DNA from: Coniella vitis
Taxonomy: Eukaryota; Ascomycota; Sordariomycetes; Diaporthales; Schizoparmaceae
Direction of reading: 5' to 3'
DNA length: 64,000 nt
NCBI GenBank assembly: GCA_011317545.1
Contig: WUJK01000009.1
Span: forward strand, 558,001 to 622,000
Each line of letters starts with the position of its first letter. The stretch's first letter is position 1. Below the pieces are notes generated by a model, which had not been told where the DNA came from, did no database searches, and saw only the letters and a program-made list of their open reading frames with translations. Below, piece by piece: positions 35,701-47,581 of the stretch. Position numbers and translations under genes: made by a program.

Positions 35701-37992
35701 AGGCAGTGGCTCTGTACCAAGTGGTGAGCATTCTTCGTCGGTGTCTATCAGTTCTCGCGGCGGATACGACGGTTGCCACAACTGAACAGCAGCCTTTGGA
35801 ACACAATGCTATGGGTATTGGTTTGCAAATCAGCGATGCGAAAACAAATAGGAGATAGCAAGTACCTGGGTCAGGCTAGTTCGTGCTACTTACCGCTAAT
35901 TCGTGCAGAATAACGACCGCGATGAGGAAACTGCAGCTAGCTTTTTCGGCCGGTGAATACTCGTCTATGAGCAAAGGCCAAACGTAGTCGGCCACAACCT
36001 CGGCCACGATCTTGAACGGTATCGGCTGCCCCTTTAACGGATATATCGAGGTCACGCCCAGGAGCGAAGAGTCGTCTAGACCGCCCGCTACTTTGTATCG
36101 CGGCTTCATATCCCACTGGATAGTGCGCGACAGAATCTCGCACACATAGCGAGTCGAGTCAAAACCAATGTTGTAAAAGGTCACGAGCTCCTCCCACTCT
36201 CTGTCCCTGGGCTTGAGCTCCGCTGGATCGCCTTTGAATTGGGGCCAGCATGAGAAATATCCAATTTTCTCGGCGGCGCCCCCCTCGGAGGGACCCTTTT
36301 TGGACACATGCTCGCTGTTGCTGGGCTCTCCTGATGTGGCCTGGTCGTCGCCTCCCTCATTTTCTGTCAGCGGTTGATCTTCGGCATCAACGCCATCATC
36401 CGCTTCTGTGGCGTCATTGCCGCCGCCCTTTGCGTTACTCGACGAATCGCTGTCATATTCCGGGCCTCGGGTTGCATATTGACCACGGTATCTTCGTAGA
36501 TCTGCCGCTGCCCAGGTCGCCGAGTGGTTGCTGTACAGGACTTTGGAGACCAACTGGAGGGCTGGTTGCAAAGCAGCCCAGAGTCGATCATCGTGCGCGC
36601 TGTATGGTAGTTAGCATATTTCAGATGGTGAACTTCAAACAGCTTCAAGATCACAGTGACCAGCAGAGATTGTTGGGCTGGTATCAGTGTTTTGTACGTA
36701 CCTGTATTCTCCCTTTATCCCGGGAAAGGAGTAGATGTATCGCGTGCCATCTCCCGATCCATCATTTGTGTTCCTCCATTTGTCCCGCGTTACGAGGCTG
36801 CATCAATCAGTGTTATGTGCTTGAGTTATCTGAAACGCTTTGCATCTTGGGCTTGTAGATTTGAAAAGAGAGGGAGGAAAGAACTTGCTCGTGAAGTGGT
36901 GCAGCCAAGTCCGTGGTGGCATCCATGCCTGTAGTCCAGGCATGCTGATCGATCAGCTTTACATACGTGCACTATGTCAGTAAAAGCCTGACATAAATAG
37001 GATCGAGCGACTCCAAGCGATAAACTCAGGGAACACCGGAGAGTCCCAACAGATTCTTGCGAAGTGTATCTTACATCCTGAGCGGTGTGATTCATGAAAA
37101 TCATCCTCTGGTAGGCCTCGAGCTCCTTCCTGCGATTCAGTAATTCCCACAGAGTTATCAGTGCCTCAGCCACCGCCTTTGCTTGTGAACCGGGCTCCGA
37201 AGCCTCGAACTTGCCCTGGAGATGAAAGCCAAAGCCATTCTGACTTGGAGCTTGGCCTGATCCCTGGCAGATGCGTTTGTAGTTCTCACGCTCGGCTATC
37301 AAGTCCGCCTGGCTAACACTGTACTGGGTGTCTTGATTGGTTGGTGTCGGGCCGGGAATCTTGAGTGGGACCAGTGGAAACCACGGCTTGATAGGCGTCG
37401 CGCCCGAGTGGCCTGTGGGAATGTCGCTGCTGTACGACCTGTCTGTATATCCAAAGTAGCTGTGGAACGGATAAAAGCCCCATCTCTTGGCTTCTGTCGT
37501 GGGTTTGAATAGGACAGAATTGATGGTCAGCGCGGGGTGAAGCTTCTGCAATGTGCCCGTCTTTGCGTGTTGCTGAAGCAACGGATCGTCCGTTTCCCCC
37601 TTGGGTATGTCGACGCCAGGAAGGAAAATGAAGCGGTGGCTCCAGTTCGGGTCGGTCCATGATGGGACGTATTCGATATATTCCCATTTTCCACCCTCTT
37701 CTGACTCGAGCATGTTCGTCCAGCCCTTCCGAAGCTCCCCGAGAGGCCGCTCTGGAGGAGGGTACTGCTTTGGCAAGACCAGGTTTTCTATATCATAGAA
37801 TGAAGTCCATTCACGCACTTGGGGGTGCGCCGGAAATGATGGACGCAGGTATTGGGGATCGGCAACGGTGAAGGGGACGTCTCGGGGCGTTGCAGGCTCG
37901 TAGTGGTAGAGGGCAACGTTGAGAGGGAAGTCGGGCTCCATCACGCTAGGTCCCTCTGCCTTGTCATCAGCATTCGCACCCGGAGTAGCCAT
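32747..37992 (-). CDS. Large protein with HELAH motif and Gln-rich coiled coils
   Basis: Eight exons on the minus strand: 37992-37075, 36944-36889, 36797-36702, 36599-35894, 35808-35440, 35320-35242, 35111-33381 and 33321-32747, giving 1,509 aa. Introns are 130, 91, 102, 85, 119, 130 and 59 nt; the second has a GC donor. The start is MATPGANADDK. I do not recognise a named family. Residues 580-600 contain an aliphatic helix ending in HELAH (589-593), the form of a zincin HExxH zinc site, with the intron exactly between HELA and H. Around 933-1055 lies a Gln-rich coiled coil, and a second polyQ run lies near 1390-1405. The region between is rich in Trp, Arg and Phe (about 780-920) and looks folded. 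A metallopeptidase role is an inference from the motif only. Because all eight joins keep frame, I treat it as one gene rather than three. Confidence 0.75.
33083..33110 (-). repeat. CAG/CTG trinucleotide run (polyQ coding)
   Basis: About nine tandem CTG units on the plus strand, read as CAG (Gln) on the coding strand within the last exon of the HELAH protein gene. Confidence 0.85.
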
Positions 37993-38723
37993 GTTGAGTA
38001 AAGGTAAGAACGCAAATCTCAAGACAAGTCGACTTTGATACGCGTTCAAAGTATGCCATGTATCAGTTTGATGGTTATCGAGAAGCACTGTGTATGAGAT
38101 ATCAGGCAGAAGATTCGGAACAGAATGAAGGGGGGAAGCAAGTTGACTCGGGAATCACGTTTTTTGTAGAGCGGACTCGACTTTCTCAGGTTTGCATTCT
38201 TGCAATGCTAGCGAATTAGCTTCTTGTCGCCCGGAGCCGCACAGTATTTTGGAACAAAGCACGAGGAACAAAAGGGGCTCAATAACGTGTACAAAAGTGC
38301 CTGCTGTTACTGGCCCCGGTCCGGATCTGTTGGTACAAAGGCTCGAGAAGACAAAAGGTCCAAAGTGGGTATTGCCAAAGTACTGCTCAGTTGAGCGCGC
38401 GTCAGCGTTTTACACAGATATATGGTCATCAACAATAGCAAGAGAGGGTTCTGAGAGATCCATTCCTTTTCCCTGCATCTTGCTCAACATTGGGTTCGCA
38501 GTAAGTGTTGGCGAGGTGTACACTTTTCGTTTTGGGGGATTGGGAAAAAATAAAGAAGAGGGGAAAAAAGAAAAAGCACTACTCAAACTTGATAGCCTGG
38601 GCCATTATTTGAAGCTCAGTGACGCTTCCGACAAAACATGGTGTCGCAAAACATACCTGGAATTAGATGACTAGACACAGTTCTTGTATACATGGCGCAT
38701 TTGTCGATCAAGTCTTGCCAACC
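37993..38723. other. Promoter region between two minus-strand genes
   Basis: Contains the promoter of the HELAH gene and the 3' flank of the dehydrogenase. The plus-strand frame at 38192-38674 has no domain and ends in low-complexity Lys-rich sequence; rejected as a gene. Confidence 0.5.
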
Positions 38724-39555
38724 TCAGAACTGCACCGCAGGGCTCACAGCTCCGTCCACCAGCAAGTTCGCGCCGCTAATAAAGGCAGCTCTCTCACTTG
38801 CCAGGAACAGGACCGCATCCGCAACCTCTTCTGGCGTGCCCAATCTCCCCGTCGGGTTTTCGCCCTTGACCTTTGCAAAGAAATCTTCCATCTCACGCTC
38901 AATCTTGCCCCAGAAACCGTCCTCGACATAGATGTTCCCCGGGCTTACCGAGTTGGCCCGCACACCATCCTTAACGAGGGTATGTCCCAGCTGGCTGATA
39001 TAGTGCAACAGCGCCGCTTTGCACGCGCCGTAAGGCCCAGGCGCCGTGAAATCAATATAACGACCCGATACGGACGAAATGCTGACAATGTTGCCCTTGG
39101 ACTGCTTGAGGTGAGGAAGGGCTGCCTCGATCAGCGTGTAGGTGCCCTTGACGTCCGTCTGGTAAGTCAGATCCCAGTTCTCGTGCGTGTTGGGCACAGC
39201 GAGAGCCGACACATTGGACACGAGGACGTCAATACGGCCGCCGTGCTTTTCGGCCACGGTGGTGACCCAGGTCTTGATGTTGTCAGCGTCGCTTACGTCG
39301 ACAACGGCGCCGTGGGCCTCGCCGAGCGACGCTGTGTTGATGGCTTCCGCGGTGCGCTCCACGTCAGCGGCGGTGCGGGAGCAAAAGTGCACAATGGCGC
39401 CTTCTTGCAGAAACGCCTTGACAATGGCCAGGCCAATCGACTTGGTGCCGCCTAGCGAAAGAGGAGGCAATGTGTTAGCTGGGTGGGGTTTGTGTGCCAG
39501 AGAACTGCAACTGACCTGTCACCAGGACGACCTTTCCGGTGAGTCCGAGCTGCAT
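38724..39555 (-). CDS. Short-chain dehydrogenase/reductase (SDR)
   Basis: Exons 39555-39516 and 39451-38724, 255 aa, with a 64-nt GT-AG intron that splits the nucleotide-binding motif. The N-terminus is a classical Rossmann start: a beta strand followed by TGGTKSIG (TGxxxGxG-type, second position Gly and penultimate Ile), then the conserved Asp in VVDVSD and the NVS segment. The active site is Ser at about 140 (SISSVSG), Tyr154 and Lys158 in YGACK. The C-terminal pattern PTGRLGTPEEVADAVLFLAS with a closing VDGA is typical of classical SDRs such as 3-oxoacyl-ACP-reductase-like enzymes. Length is normal for the family. The substrate and NADH/NADPH preference cannot be read with confidence. Confidence 0.92.
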
Positions 39556-40776
39556 GATGAGAATGGTCTTGACTGGTGTCGAAAGAGTTTCAATTGTGCT
39601 TATGGTTTCGAACTCTGGAATCTAAAGTGAGAAGGCATCGCCAAAGGGAGGTGACGGCGCATCGAGCTTGAGCTATGGTGGGGTAATGATGGCGATGCGC
39701 TGGCAACCCTAACCCAGGCCATGGCATTTCCTACCTTTCAAGGAAGAATGACTTCTTCCCACTTCCCTCATCAGCTAGCTCACTTTCATCATCTTTGCTC
39801 GGTGGTTGTGATGCTCATTGTCAACACCAGGAAGCCCAGAACAGGAGAGGACAGAAGCATTACATGGTACAAACTGTGGACTGCAGAATGCAACCTCAGC
39901 AGCGGGAACTAAGCCGACACCCAAGTACGCTAGACCAAAAGGGAACGACATCAGGCATCAGAAATCCATGACTCACAACTATAGTCTGCAGGACACCAAC
40001 TGTTTTCTTTGATAGTCCTTGCTGCTAGATTTTCGCTGAGGCATATACAATGACTACTTTGTATTTCCAAAAATGCTTGAAGCGGTGTTGTGTCTCTAGG
40101 CTTTGACCATGGTTGAGATCCCAGACCCGCAGATGCACATATTATGTAAGCCAATCCATGTACCCAAGTATTTCCAACAAAAGTGTCCAATCTCTATTTC
40201 TGGATTGGGAATGCAAACAACGTCAAGCAGCAACCTCCAATCAAAGCAAATCCAAGGATCCAGTGCTCCAATCATCCGTCCAAGCAGAGAGCTGCCATGA
40301 TAGACTACATAGTACTCCTTTCTCCATTCGTTGTTTTGAAACAACTCGGTGCATGTGGCTTCGCGCACATAAAGACTCCTGGGCTGCAACAGGCAGCCCA
40401 CAGCCAATCGTTTCCGCCGAAGCGGCTGTTCTTGAAAGGGAGCCAAAGCAAGGCGCGTACGTGCAACACCACAATGCCCTTTGCAATCCAGCCCAATGGG
40501 CACGAGCCACAAAGGCAGAATCGCAATGCTCAAAACATCTCGGACCAAGTAACTTGTGGGAGTCATTCCCTTTTGATTCATCTCTTTTCCCTTTTCTTGT
40601 CGTCTTTTCTCTTCCTCTTTTCCACCTTGTACCCTTCTCTAACCTACTGTTCATTCTCTTTACCTACCAGTTCATTGTCTCCGCTATCTTTTCTTTTTCT
40701 TTAAAAAACAGAGGAAAATACGCTCTGAGAAATTGCTGGTCAATTTCAGCCAACCCTTCGAAACATCAGCAACAGT
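39556..40776. other. Divergent promoter region
   Basis: Between the SDR gene (-) and the CDH-cytochrome-like gene (+). The overlapping frames at 40096-40865 on both strands are mutual shadows without domains. One TACATAGT motif at 40306. A strongly pyrimidine-rich stretch (about 40575-40645) precedes the downstream start and may mark its transcription start. Confidence 0.5.
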
Positions 40777-41739
40777 ATGCGTTTCTGGCAATCCGCATTC
40801 ACGGCGCTGGCCGTTGCACCACCAAGCATTCAGGCGGGTTTCCTGAGGCGAAGGAACGATGGTAACCCATCAGCCAGCACATACACCGACGCCGAGACCA
40901 ACATCACCTTCCTCGGCTACGCATCCACGACGGGCTTCCAGTTTGGCATGGCCCTGCCCACAACGCCCACTAACGACCTGATTGTGCAGCTCGTCTCACC
41001 ACTCAAGGATGGCGGTGGCTGGGGCGGCATCGACTTTGGCAGTGAAATGACGGGCTACCTCATGGTTGCCGCGTGGCCCGACACAACCCAGACAGACGTT
41101 GTGCGCATCTCGCCGCGCATCGCCACAGGCTACGAGGTCTCCAACGGTGCGAACCTGTACTCTGCAACCAACATCACCATCACGCAGATCCCCACGGGCA
41201 CATTTGTCAATGACACGCACGTCGCGGCGACATTCGTCTGCGGCGGGTGCATCGTTGCCGATTCTTTCAAGAGTGCCTTGTCTACGGGCACTTCGACCTT
41301 TAGCTATGCGTATGCGCTCACGGCCGTGCCGAACCCAGACGAGGACGACACCCAGTTGAGCGACCACACGCTGCAAGGAGAGCTGTATGGGCCATTTGAC
41401 GTTACATTTAAGGATGCTGAGAGCGCCGACTATGCAAGCTGGGTCAAATTGACGAGCGCGGATGAAACAGGGGCTGGCAATTCAACGACAACAAGCCCAT
41501 CTCCAGCAACGACGTCGAGTGTGAGTGCTAGCGCTGGTGAATCGAGTAGTACTTCGAGTTCGTCAGACGGCGGGTCGGGGTCGTCGTCAGGGTCGTCGTC
41601 GTCGTCGTCGTCGTCGTCGTCTTCTCCGTCTTCGACGACTTCTTCGAGTGATGACGGAGTCGGTTTAGGTGTCGGGGGCATATCTGCTTTGACTGTTGTT
41701 GGGTTGCTTTATATGCTGCAGGCATTCAATATTTGTTAG
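40777..41739 (+). CDS. CDH-cytochrome-like (DOMON/AA8-type) surface protein
   Basis: Single exon, 320 aa, starting at a well-placed ATG. The signal peptide covers about residues 1-20. Residues 30-225 form a beta-rich domain whose opening resembles the b-type cytochrome domain of fungal cellobiose dehydrogenase: an 'ETNITFLGYAS...GFQFGMALP' start, 'GGGWGGIDFG' and 'MTGYLMVAAWP' segments, and a later CGGC pair. A Met and a His are available as heme ligands but cannot be assigned by eye. No flavin domain follows. Instead there is a Ser/Thr/Gly-rich linker (about 230-300), including a TCG-repeat-encoded poly-Ser run, and a short C-terminal hydrophobic helix, the pattern of a GPI-anchor signal. 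It may be a wall-anchored electron-transfer protein or a heme-less relative. Confidence 0.8.
   Translation: MRFWQSAFTALAVAPPSIQAGFLRRRNDGNPSASTYTDAETNITFLGYASTTGFQFGMALPTTPTNDLIVQLVSPLKDGGGWGGIDFGSEMTGYLMVAAWPDTTQTDVVRISPRIATGYEVSNGANLYSATNITITQIPTGTFVNDTHVAATFVCGGCIVADSFKSALSTGTSTFSYAYALTAVPNPDEDDTQLSDHTLQGELYGPFDVTFKDAESADYASWVKLTSADETGAGNSTTTSPSPATTSSVSASAGESSSTSSSSDGGSGSSSGSSSSSSSSSSSPSSTTSSSDDGVGLGVGGISALTVVGLLYMLQAFNIC
41588..41625 (+). repeat. TCG trinucleotide run (poly-Ser coding)
   Basis: Consecutive TCG units within the Ser-rich linker of the CDH-cytochrome-like gene; potentially length-variable. Confidence 0.8.
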
Positions 41740-41826
41740 ATATGATTCCATAAAACGAGATACCCTGTTATTCAAATGAATTAACAAAATGCTGGCTGTT
41801 GAGGGGACTTTGCCTTGTCAGCACGA

Positions 41827-41832
41827 AATAAA
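41827..41832 (+). terminator. Candidate poly(A) signal
   Basis: AATAAA about 90 nt after the stop codon of the CDH-cytochrome-like gene. Fungal signals are degenerate, so this is only suggestive. Confidence 0.35.
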
Positions 41833-43914
41833 TCTTTCTGACACGCCAATATCTGGTGGCCCTTCGTGATGACCTGTCATTGCTGAAAAATATGTGAGCA
41901 AGCTAATCGACAATGGACATACATAACCGTGTCTGGCTGTGTGCTGTAAAAAGAAATGCAGTGGAAATGCGGAATGGAGGATTCCCCATCAAACAAAGGA
42001 AACTGGGGTCCCCGCGAAAATTTCCCTGGAAATAGCGGGGCGTGAACAGCACAGCACCCGTCCTGAAGGGTGCTGAAAGGGCGGTACAAGGGGAGCCTGT
42101 CAGTTTTGTGCAACCTCTTTGCAAGTACCCGCTCTGCCGCTCAGCTGGAAGAAGGAGGACGCAAAGCTGAACTGACGTCGGTGCTGACATGCATCTGATA
42201 GGTATTCGAGGACGCTGCCAAGTCGAAATCTAACCGCGAGCTTGAAGGCAGAGAGGGCTAGGAAGAAATCTCGTCCTCCGCTACTTGCCTGTCATGGCTG
42301 CATAGGTATCTGGCCGCATGCGATTTTGCCTCTCTTTGTATGCAGAGATCTTCAAAAACCACCGGCGTGCCTGGATAGATGGGGCGGGATGCTCAGCCGA
42401 GCTTGCAGATTTTAGGGCCTGTCGGCCTGCACAGCGTGGGCGCGACGGCTAAGGTCTAGCAGTTCTTCGGGGCAGCCGCGAGTGGTCCTGGGAGGCGACT
42501 TTAGGCTTTTCGACAGCACATCCATGTCTTTTCCAGTTTGTTGGGTGTTTGAAAGCTTTTGTGGTCTATGGCGCAGCGCGAGATGCCCAAAGACTGCCAG
42601 GATGGCTATGTGAAATGTGAAGGTTCGGAGAAATTTCTAGACTTTTGCGGTTTTGAGACAAGGAGGGGGACCCAAAGTGGGCGGCAAAGCATATCTCGTT
42701 CGCTCATCAAGATTGTCCTTGTACATACGTAAAATGTAAGAAGCCTGGAGGAGTCGAACGTGGACGAGGTCGCGGGGCAAGAGATGACAGCTATTTTGTA
42801 GGATTTCGCACCTCCAGCACTCCCCAAGATTGCTTTCTTGCTAGCACAAGAAAACATAACTTTTCGTGGTGCAGAAGGGCGACCTGTATCTTTCAGGTGG
42901 TATTTTGGATCTGCAGTGTAGGATATGATGGCCCTTACCGCCCAGCCGCCCTGCTCCCGCTCCTTGTTAGGCCTAGCGGCAGATGCGATAAGTTCAGAAG
43001 TACTTTGTACTCTGTAACAGATAAGACGTACTATGTACTGTCGCCTCAACCCCCGAGATGCAGAATCGAGGGGCCGAGATGTGGAATACGTAGCCTTTTT
43101 TGTTTGGAGCTGCGTTTGCTGCGAGGATAAGAAGCCTATTCAATGGCCTTGCGCACCGTTAGTCATTGACAAATTTTTAGCCCTTGAAATGCAAATTCAC
43201 ATACCATTGGTATATAGACCGACGCCTGCCAAATGCTGTAATGGACGGCCAGAGGCAAACGACTCAAAGGGCGGCATAAATTCTCAATCTTCCTCATTTT
43301 TTTTTGGTTAGACATCGTGGAAACTGCCGTTGCATACATCTGACATGGAACATGGGCCTGCGAGGGGCTGCGCTGGGCTGCTGGTGACAACTAAGCCAAT
43401 CAGTGATTGGGTAATCCTGGCTAGCCGCACAGACCAGTGTGCCGCCAACTAATTAGGCGGCCTGGTGGGGTGGCCTTTGGTGTGGCCACCATCCGTCAGT
43501 TCTGCTGTAGAAGGTGCGGCAAAAAAAAGTTTTCGAGGGCAATTCATAAGCGGCCCCTACTTAAAAGTCGGCGCCCCTCCTTCCATCGCGCCCACTTGAC
43601 AGTGCCCTCCGTTTTTTCCCAAACCTCCCACTTTCTTTTCCTCTTCCTCCCCATCCCCTCGTCTGCCTCCAACAGACCTGTTCTTCCGCTCGGTTTCTCG
43701 TGATCCAGGACTGCCTTCCCTCCAAGGAGACAGCCCATCCGACCAGAAGCCGCCTTTCAGAGCCGTCTACAGAGTTCGACCCTCCATCGACCTCTTCGAC
43801 ACTCTACTCCCGTCCCCGTCGCATCTTTCAGTAGAAGCGCAACGCCGACACTCGTCTATTCCTCCATTCCAGTAGCAACCCTCTTCGACGCTACCACTCC
43901 TTTAATAACCCAAA
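41833..43914. other. Intergenic stretch with the EF3 promoter
   Basis: About 2.1 kb without a supportable gene. The frame at 42606-43049 (-) has no domain. One ACTATGTA at 43030. The last 350 bases are the EF3 promoter and leader. Confidence 0.5.
43600..43680 (+). promoter_or_regulatory. Pyrimidine-rich core promoter/leader of EF3
   Basis: A long CT-rich block about 235-315 bp before the start codon. Such blocks around the transcription start are typical of highly expressed filamentous-fungal genes, which fits the strong codon bias of EF3. Exact start sites cannot be read. Confidence 0.45.
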
Positions 43915-46900
43915 ATGGCCGCCAAGGAGACTGCACAGAGCATCAAGGTCCTCGACGACCTGATGCAGAAGCTCACCGTCTCCAAGGAGACTGATGCTGT
44001 TAAGGGTGCCTCTCACGACCTGGCCTCTTTCATCAACGGCGACATTGTCGACTTCGACGTCCCAATCAAGTGAGCACAACTCCCATCTTCTACATCACAC
44101 TGCTGTTCTACATTGCACATTCAGCTTCTGGTGGCAAGCTTGATGGAACTTGCTTGGCTCTTGCAACGTCTCATCAAGACTTGCCTGCTTTTACATTACT
44201 GCTACAGCCTCGGCGCACTGTCTCCTTGAGACCGCCCTTCAAAGTTTGATTTCATCTACGCACGAGTCAAACTGGGTTGGTGGGCGGCAATGGGAGTGGG
44301 ACTGTGCCGGCTTGCTTAGCGGGTATCAGCCTGAAGGAACCCCCCCAAAAAAGCCCTAACTTCGCGGGGCTCAATGCTTTTGCATCTTAAAAAAAAAAAG
44401 AGGGCCGGGGGGCTAGCCGGTTTTGACAGCACAGCACCCATCTGCCACGAATCAATTACAGTAGCTAACCTTGATATTTTCTACCCAGGACCGTCGAGAC
44501 CCTCACCAAGCAACTTGGTAACAAGAAGGATGCTGCTGTCCGCGAGAAGGCCTTGAACGCCATCGAGGCCATTGCCCGCCACTCCCAGGTTGCACCTCAC
44601 GTTGAGCCTTTCCTGGGCCAACTTCTGCCTGGTGTCCTTGCCGCTGCTGGCGACAAGATCACTGCCGTCAAGAATGCCGCGTTCTCCACCGGTCTGGCCA
44701 TCGCTGAGGCCATCAACCCCAACTCTATCAAGACCATCATCGAGCCCCTCGCTCAGTCCATCAAGGACGCCCAGAAGTGGCCCGAGAAGATGCTTGCCCT
44801 GGACATCCTTGACAAGCTCATCAGCACTGCTCCTCTCCAGACCACTTTCCGCGTTCCCGAGCTTCTGCCCGTCATCTCTGAGGCTATGTGGGACACCAAG
44901 AAGGAGGTCAAGGAGCGTGCCTACAAGGCCATGGAGAAGCTCTGCACCCTGATTTCCAACAGGGATATCGAGCGCTTCATTCCTGAGCTCATCAAGTGTA
45001 TCGCCAAGCCCGAGAGCGTCCCCGAGACTATCCACACTCTTGGTGCCACTACCTTCGTCCAGCGTGTTGAGCAGCCCACTCTGGCCCTCATGGTTCCTCT
45101 GCTGGACCGTGGTCTGAACGAGCGTGACACCGCCATCAAGCGAAAGTCTGCTGTCATTGTTGACAACATGTGCAAGCTTGTCGACGACCCCAACATTGTC
45201 AACCCCTTCTTGCCCAAGATGTGGCCGGCTCTGCAAAAGAACTACGAGAACATCGCCGACCCTGAGGCTCGTGGCAAGACCAAGGTTGCTCTTGACACTC
45301 TTGCCCGTGTCGGTGACATCAAGGACGGTGTCATCCCCCCTGCTCGCCACGACTCTGAGCTCCACGTCGTTTTGGGCAAGCTCAAGGAGGTCCTCTCCAC
45401 CAAGCACACTGCCGTTTCCGGCGAGAAGTTTGAGCCTGTGCTCAAGCACGTCTCCGCAATTGCCGGTCAGCTGATCGACGAGAAGATCACCGATGCTAAG
45501 GACTGGATCCGCAACACCAAGTCCTACGTCTCGGTCCTGGTTGGTGACGACGATGCCGAGAGCATCATTCTCGATCTGCTCAAGACCGCTTCCCCTGACC
45601 TGGGTGAGGCTGCTGCCGTCGAGGAGATTGAGGATGATGGTGAGGTCCTTTGCGAGACTGAGTTCTCGCTTGCCTACGCTGCCAAGATTCTCTTGACTGA
45701 GACCAAGCTCAAGCTGATCCGCGGCCGCCGTTACGGTCTCTGCGGACCCAACGGTGCCGGAAAGTCTACTCTGATGAGGGCTATCAACAACGAGCAGGTC
45801 GAGGGTTTCCCCAAGCAGTCCGAGGTCAAGACCGTCTTCGTCGAGCACGACCTGGACGCTGCCGACACTGAGATGACCACCATTGACTGGACCATGATGA
45901 AGCTTAAGGCTGCCAATGTTGAGGTCACCCAGCAAGAGGTCGAGGAGAAGCTGAACTCGTTCGGCTTCACCGACACCATGGTTAAGGGTGAGATCACTGC
46001 TCTGTCTGGTGGTTGGAAGATGAAGCTCGCTCTGTGCCGTGCCGTCTTCGAGAACCCCGACATTCTGCTGCTCGACGAGCCTACCAACCACTTGGACGTG
46101 AAGAACGTTGCTTGGCTCGAGGACTACCTCAAGAACAGCTCTTGCACTTCCATCATGGTCTCTCACGACTCTGGTTTCTTGAACCGCGTTTGCCAGTACA
46201 TTGTCAACTACGAGCGCTTCAAGCTCAAGACCTACAAGGGTAACTTGGAGGACTTTGTCCGCCAGAACCCTGCTGCCAAGTCTTACTTCGAGCTGGGTGC
46301 CTCTGAGATGGAGTTCTCCTTCCCCGAGCCCGGTTTCCTGGACGGTGTCAAGACCAAGGCCAAGGCTATCCTGCGTGCCAACAAGATGGGCTTCCAATAC
46401 CCCAACACCCCCAAGCCCCAGATTTCCGACATTACCTTCCAGTGCTCTCTGGGTTCCCGTATTGCCGTCATTGGTCCCAACGGTGCTGGTAAGTCTACTC
46501 TGGTCAACGTTCTCTGCGGTGAGTTGATCCCCACCCACGGTGAGATCTGGTCGCACGAGAACATCCGTATCGCCTACATCAAGCAGCACGCTTTCGCACA
46601 CATCGACAACCACTTGGACAAGACTCCTTCCGAGTACATTCAGTGGCGTTTCCAGACTGGTGAGGACCGTGAGACCATGGACCGTGCCAACAAGATCATC
46701 ACCGAGGATGACGAGAAGGCTGCCGAGAAGATCTTCAAGATCAACGGTACTCAGCGTCGTGTCATCGGTATCCACTCTCGCAGAAAGCTCAAGAACTCTT
46801 ACGAGTACGAGTGCTCTTTCGCCCTGGGTGAGAACATTGGCATGAAGAATGAGCGCTGGGTGCCCATGATGACCGCCGACAACGAGTGGCTGGCTCGTTC

Positions 46901-47581
46901 CGAGCTGCTGGCTTCCCACCAGAAGCAGGTTGCCGAGGTTGACATGAAGGAGGCTCTTGCCTCTGGTCAGTTCCGTCCCCTGGTCCGCAAGGAGATTGAG
47001 TCTCACTGCGAGAACTTTGGTCTGGATGCTGAGCTGGTGTCTCACTCCCGCATGAAGGGTCTGTCTGGTGGTCAGCGTGTCAAGGTCGTCCTGGCTGCTT
47101 GCTCGTGGCAACGTCCTCACTTGATCGTTCTTGACGAGCCTACCAACTACCTTGACCGTGACTCTCTCGGTGCCCTGTCCAAGGCTCTCAAGAAGTTCGA
47201 GGGTGGTGTGATTATCATTTCCCACGCTGCCGAGTTCACCCAGAACCTCACTGAGGAGGTCTGGGCCGTTCTTGACGGTAAGATGACTCCTTCCGGTCAC
47301 AACTGGGTCCAGGGTCAGGGTACCGGTCCAAGACTGGAGAAGAAGGACGACGATGAGGAGGACAAGTTCGACGCCATGGGTAACAAGATTGTGTCCACCA
47401 AGAAGAAGGCCAAGCTGACTTCCAGGTAAGTCTTGATATAACTATTGACCCCCCTCTTTTGCGCGGTTGCAAGCAGAGCGCTAACGATTTTTTCTTTTAC
47501 AGCGAGGCACGTAAGAAGAAGAAGGAGCGTATGGCTCGCCGCAAGAGGGGCGAGGAGGTCTTCTCTGACGAGGACGACTAA
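43915..47581 (+). CDS. TEF3: Translation elongation factor 3 (EF3), ABC-F ATPase
   Basis: Exons 43915-44069, 44489-47425 and 47503-47581, 1,056 aa; introns are 419 and 77 nt (GT-AG). The start is in a CAAAATGGC context. EF3 is a fungal ribosome-bound ATPase that releases deacylated tRNA from the E site. Order: N-terminal HEAT repeats (about 10-320), four-helix region, ABC1 with Walker A GPNGAGKST at 471-479, signature LSGGWKMK and Walker B LLLDEPTNHLD, ABC2 with Walker A at 714-722, a chromodomain-like insert (RRVIGIHSRRKLKNSYEYE), signature LSGGQRVK and Walker B LIVLDEPTNYLD. It ends in the Lys/Arg-rich ribosome-binding tail and an acidic end, both completed by exon 3. Length matches yeast Yef3 (1,044 aa). 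Codon use is extremely biased (GCC, AAG, GAG, CTC), indicating very high expression. Confidence 0.98.

Noticed and set aside
44481..47300. A 939-codon open frame antisense to EF3
   Set aside because: It is a by-product of extreme codon bias in EF3, which removes stop codons from the complementary frame. The product is Leu/Val/Asp-rich and repetitive without domains.
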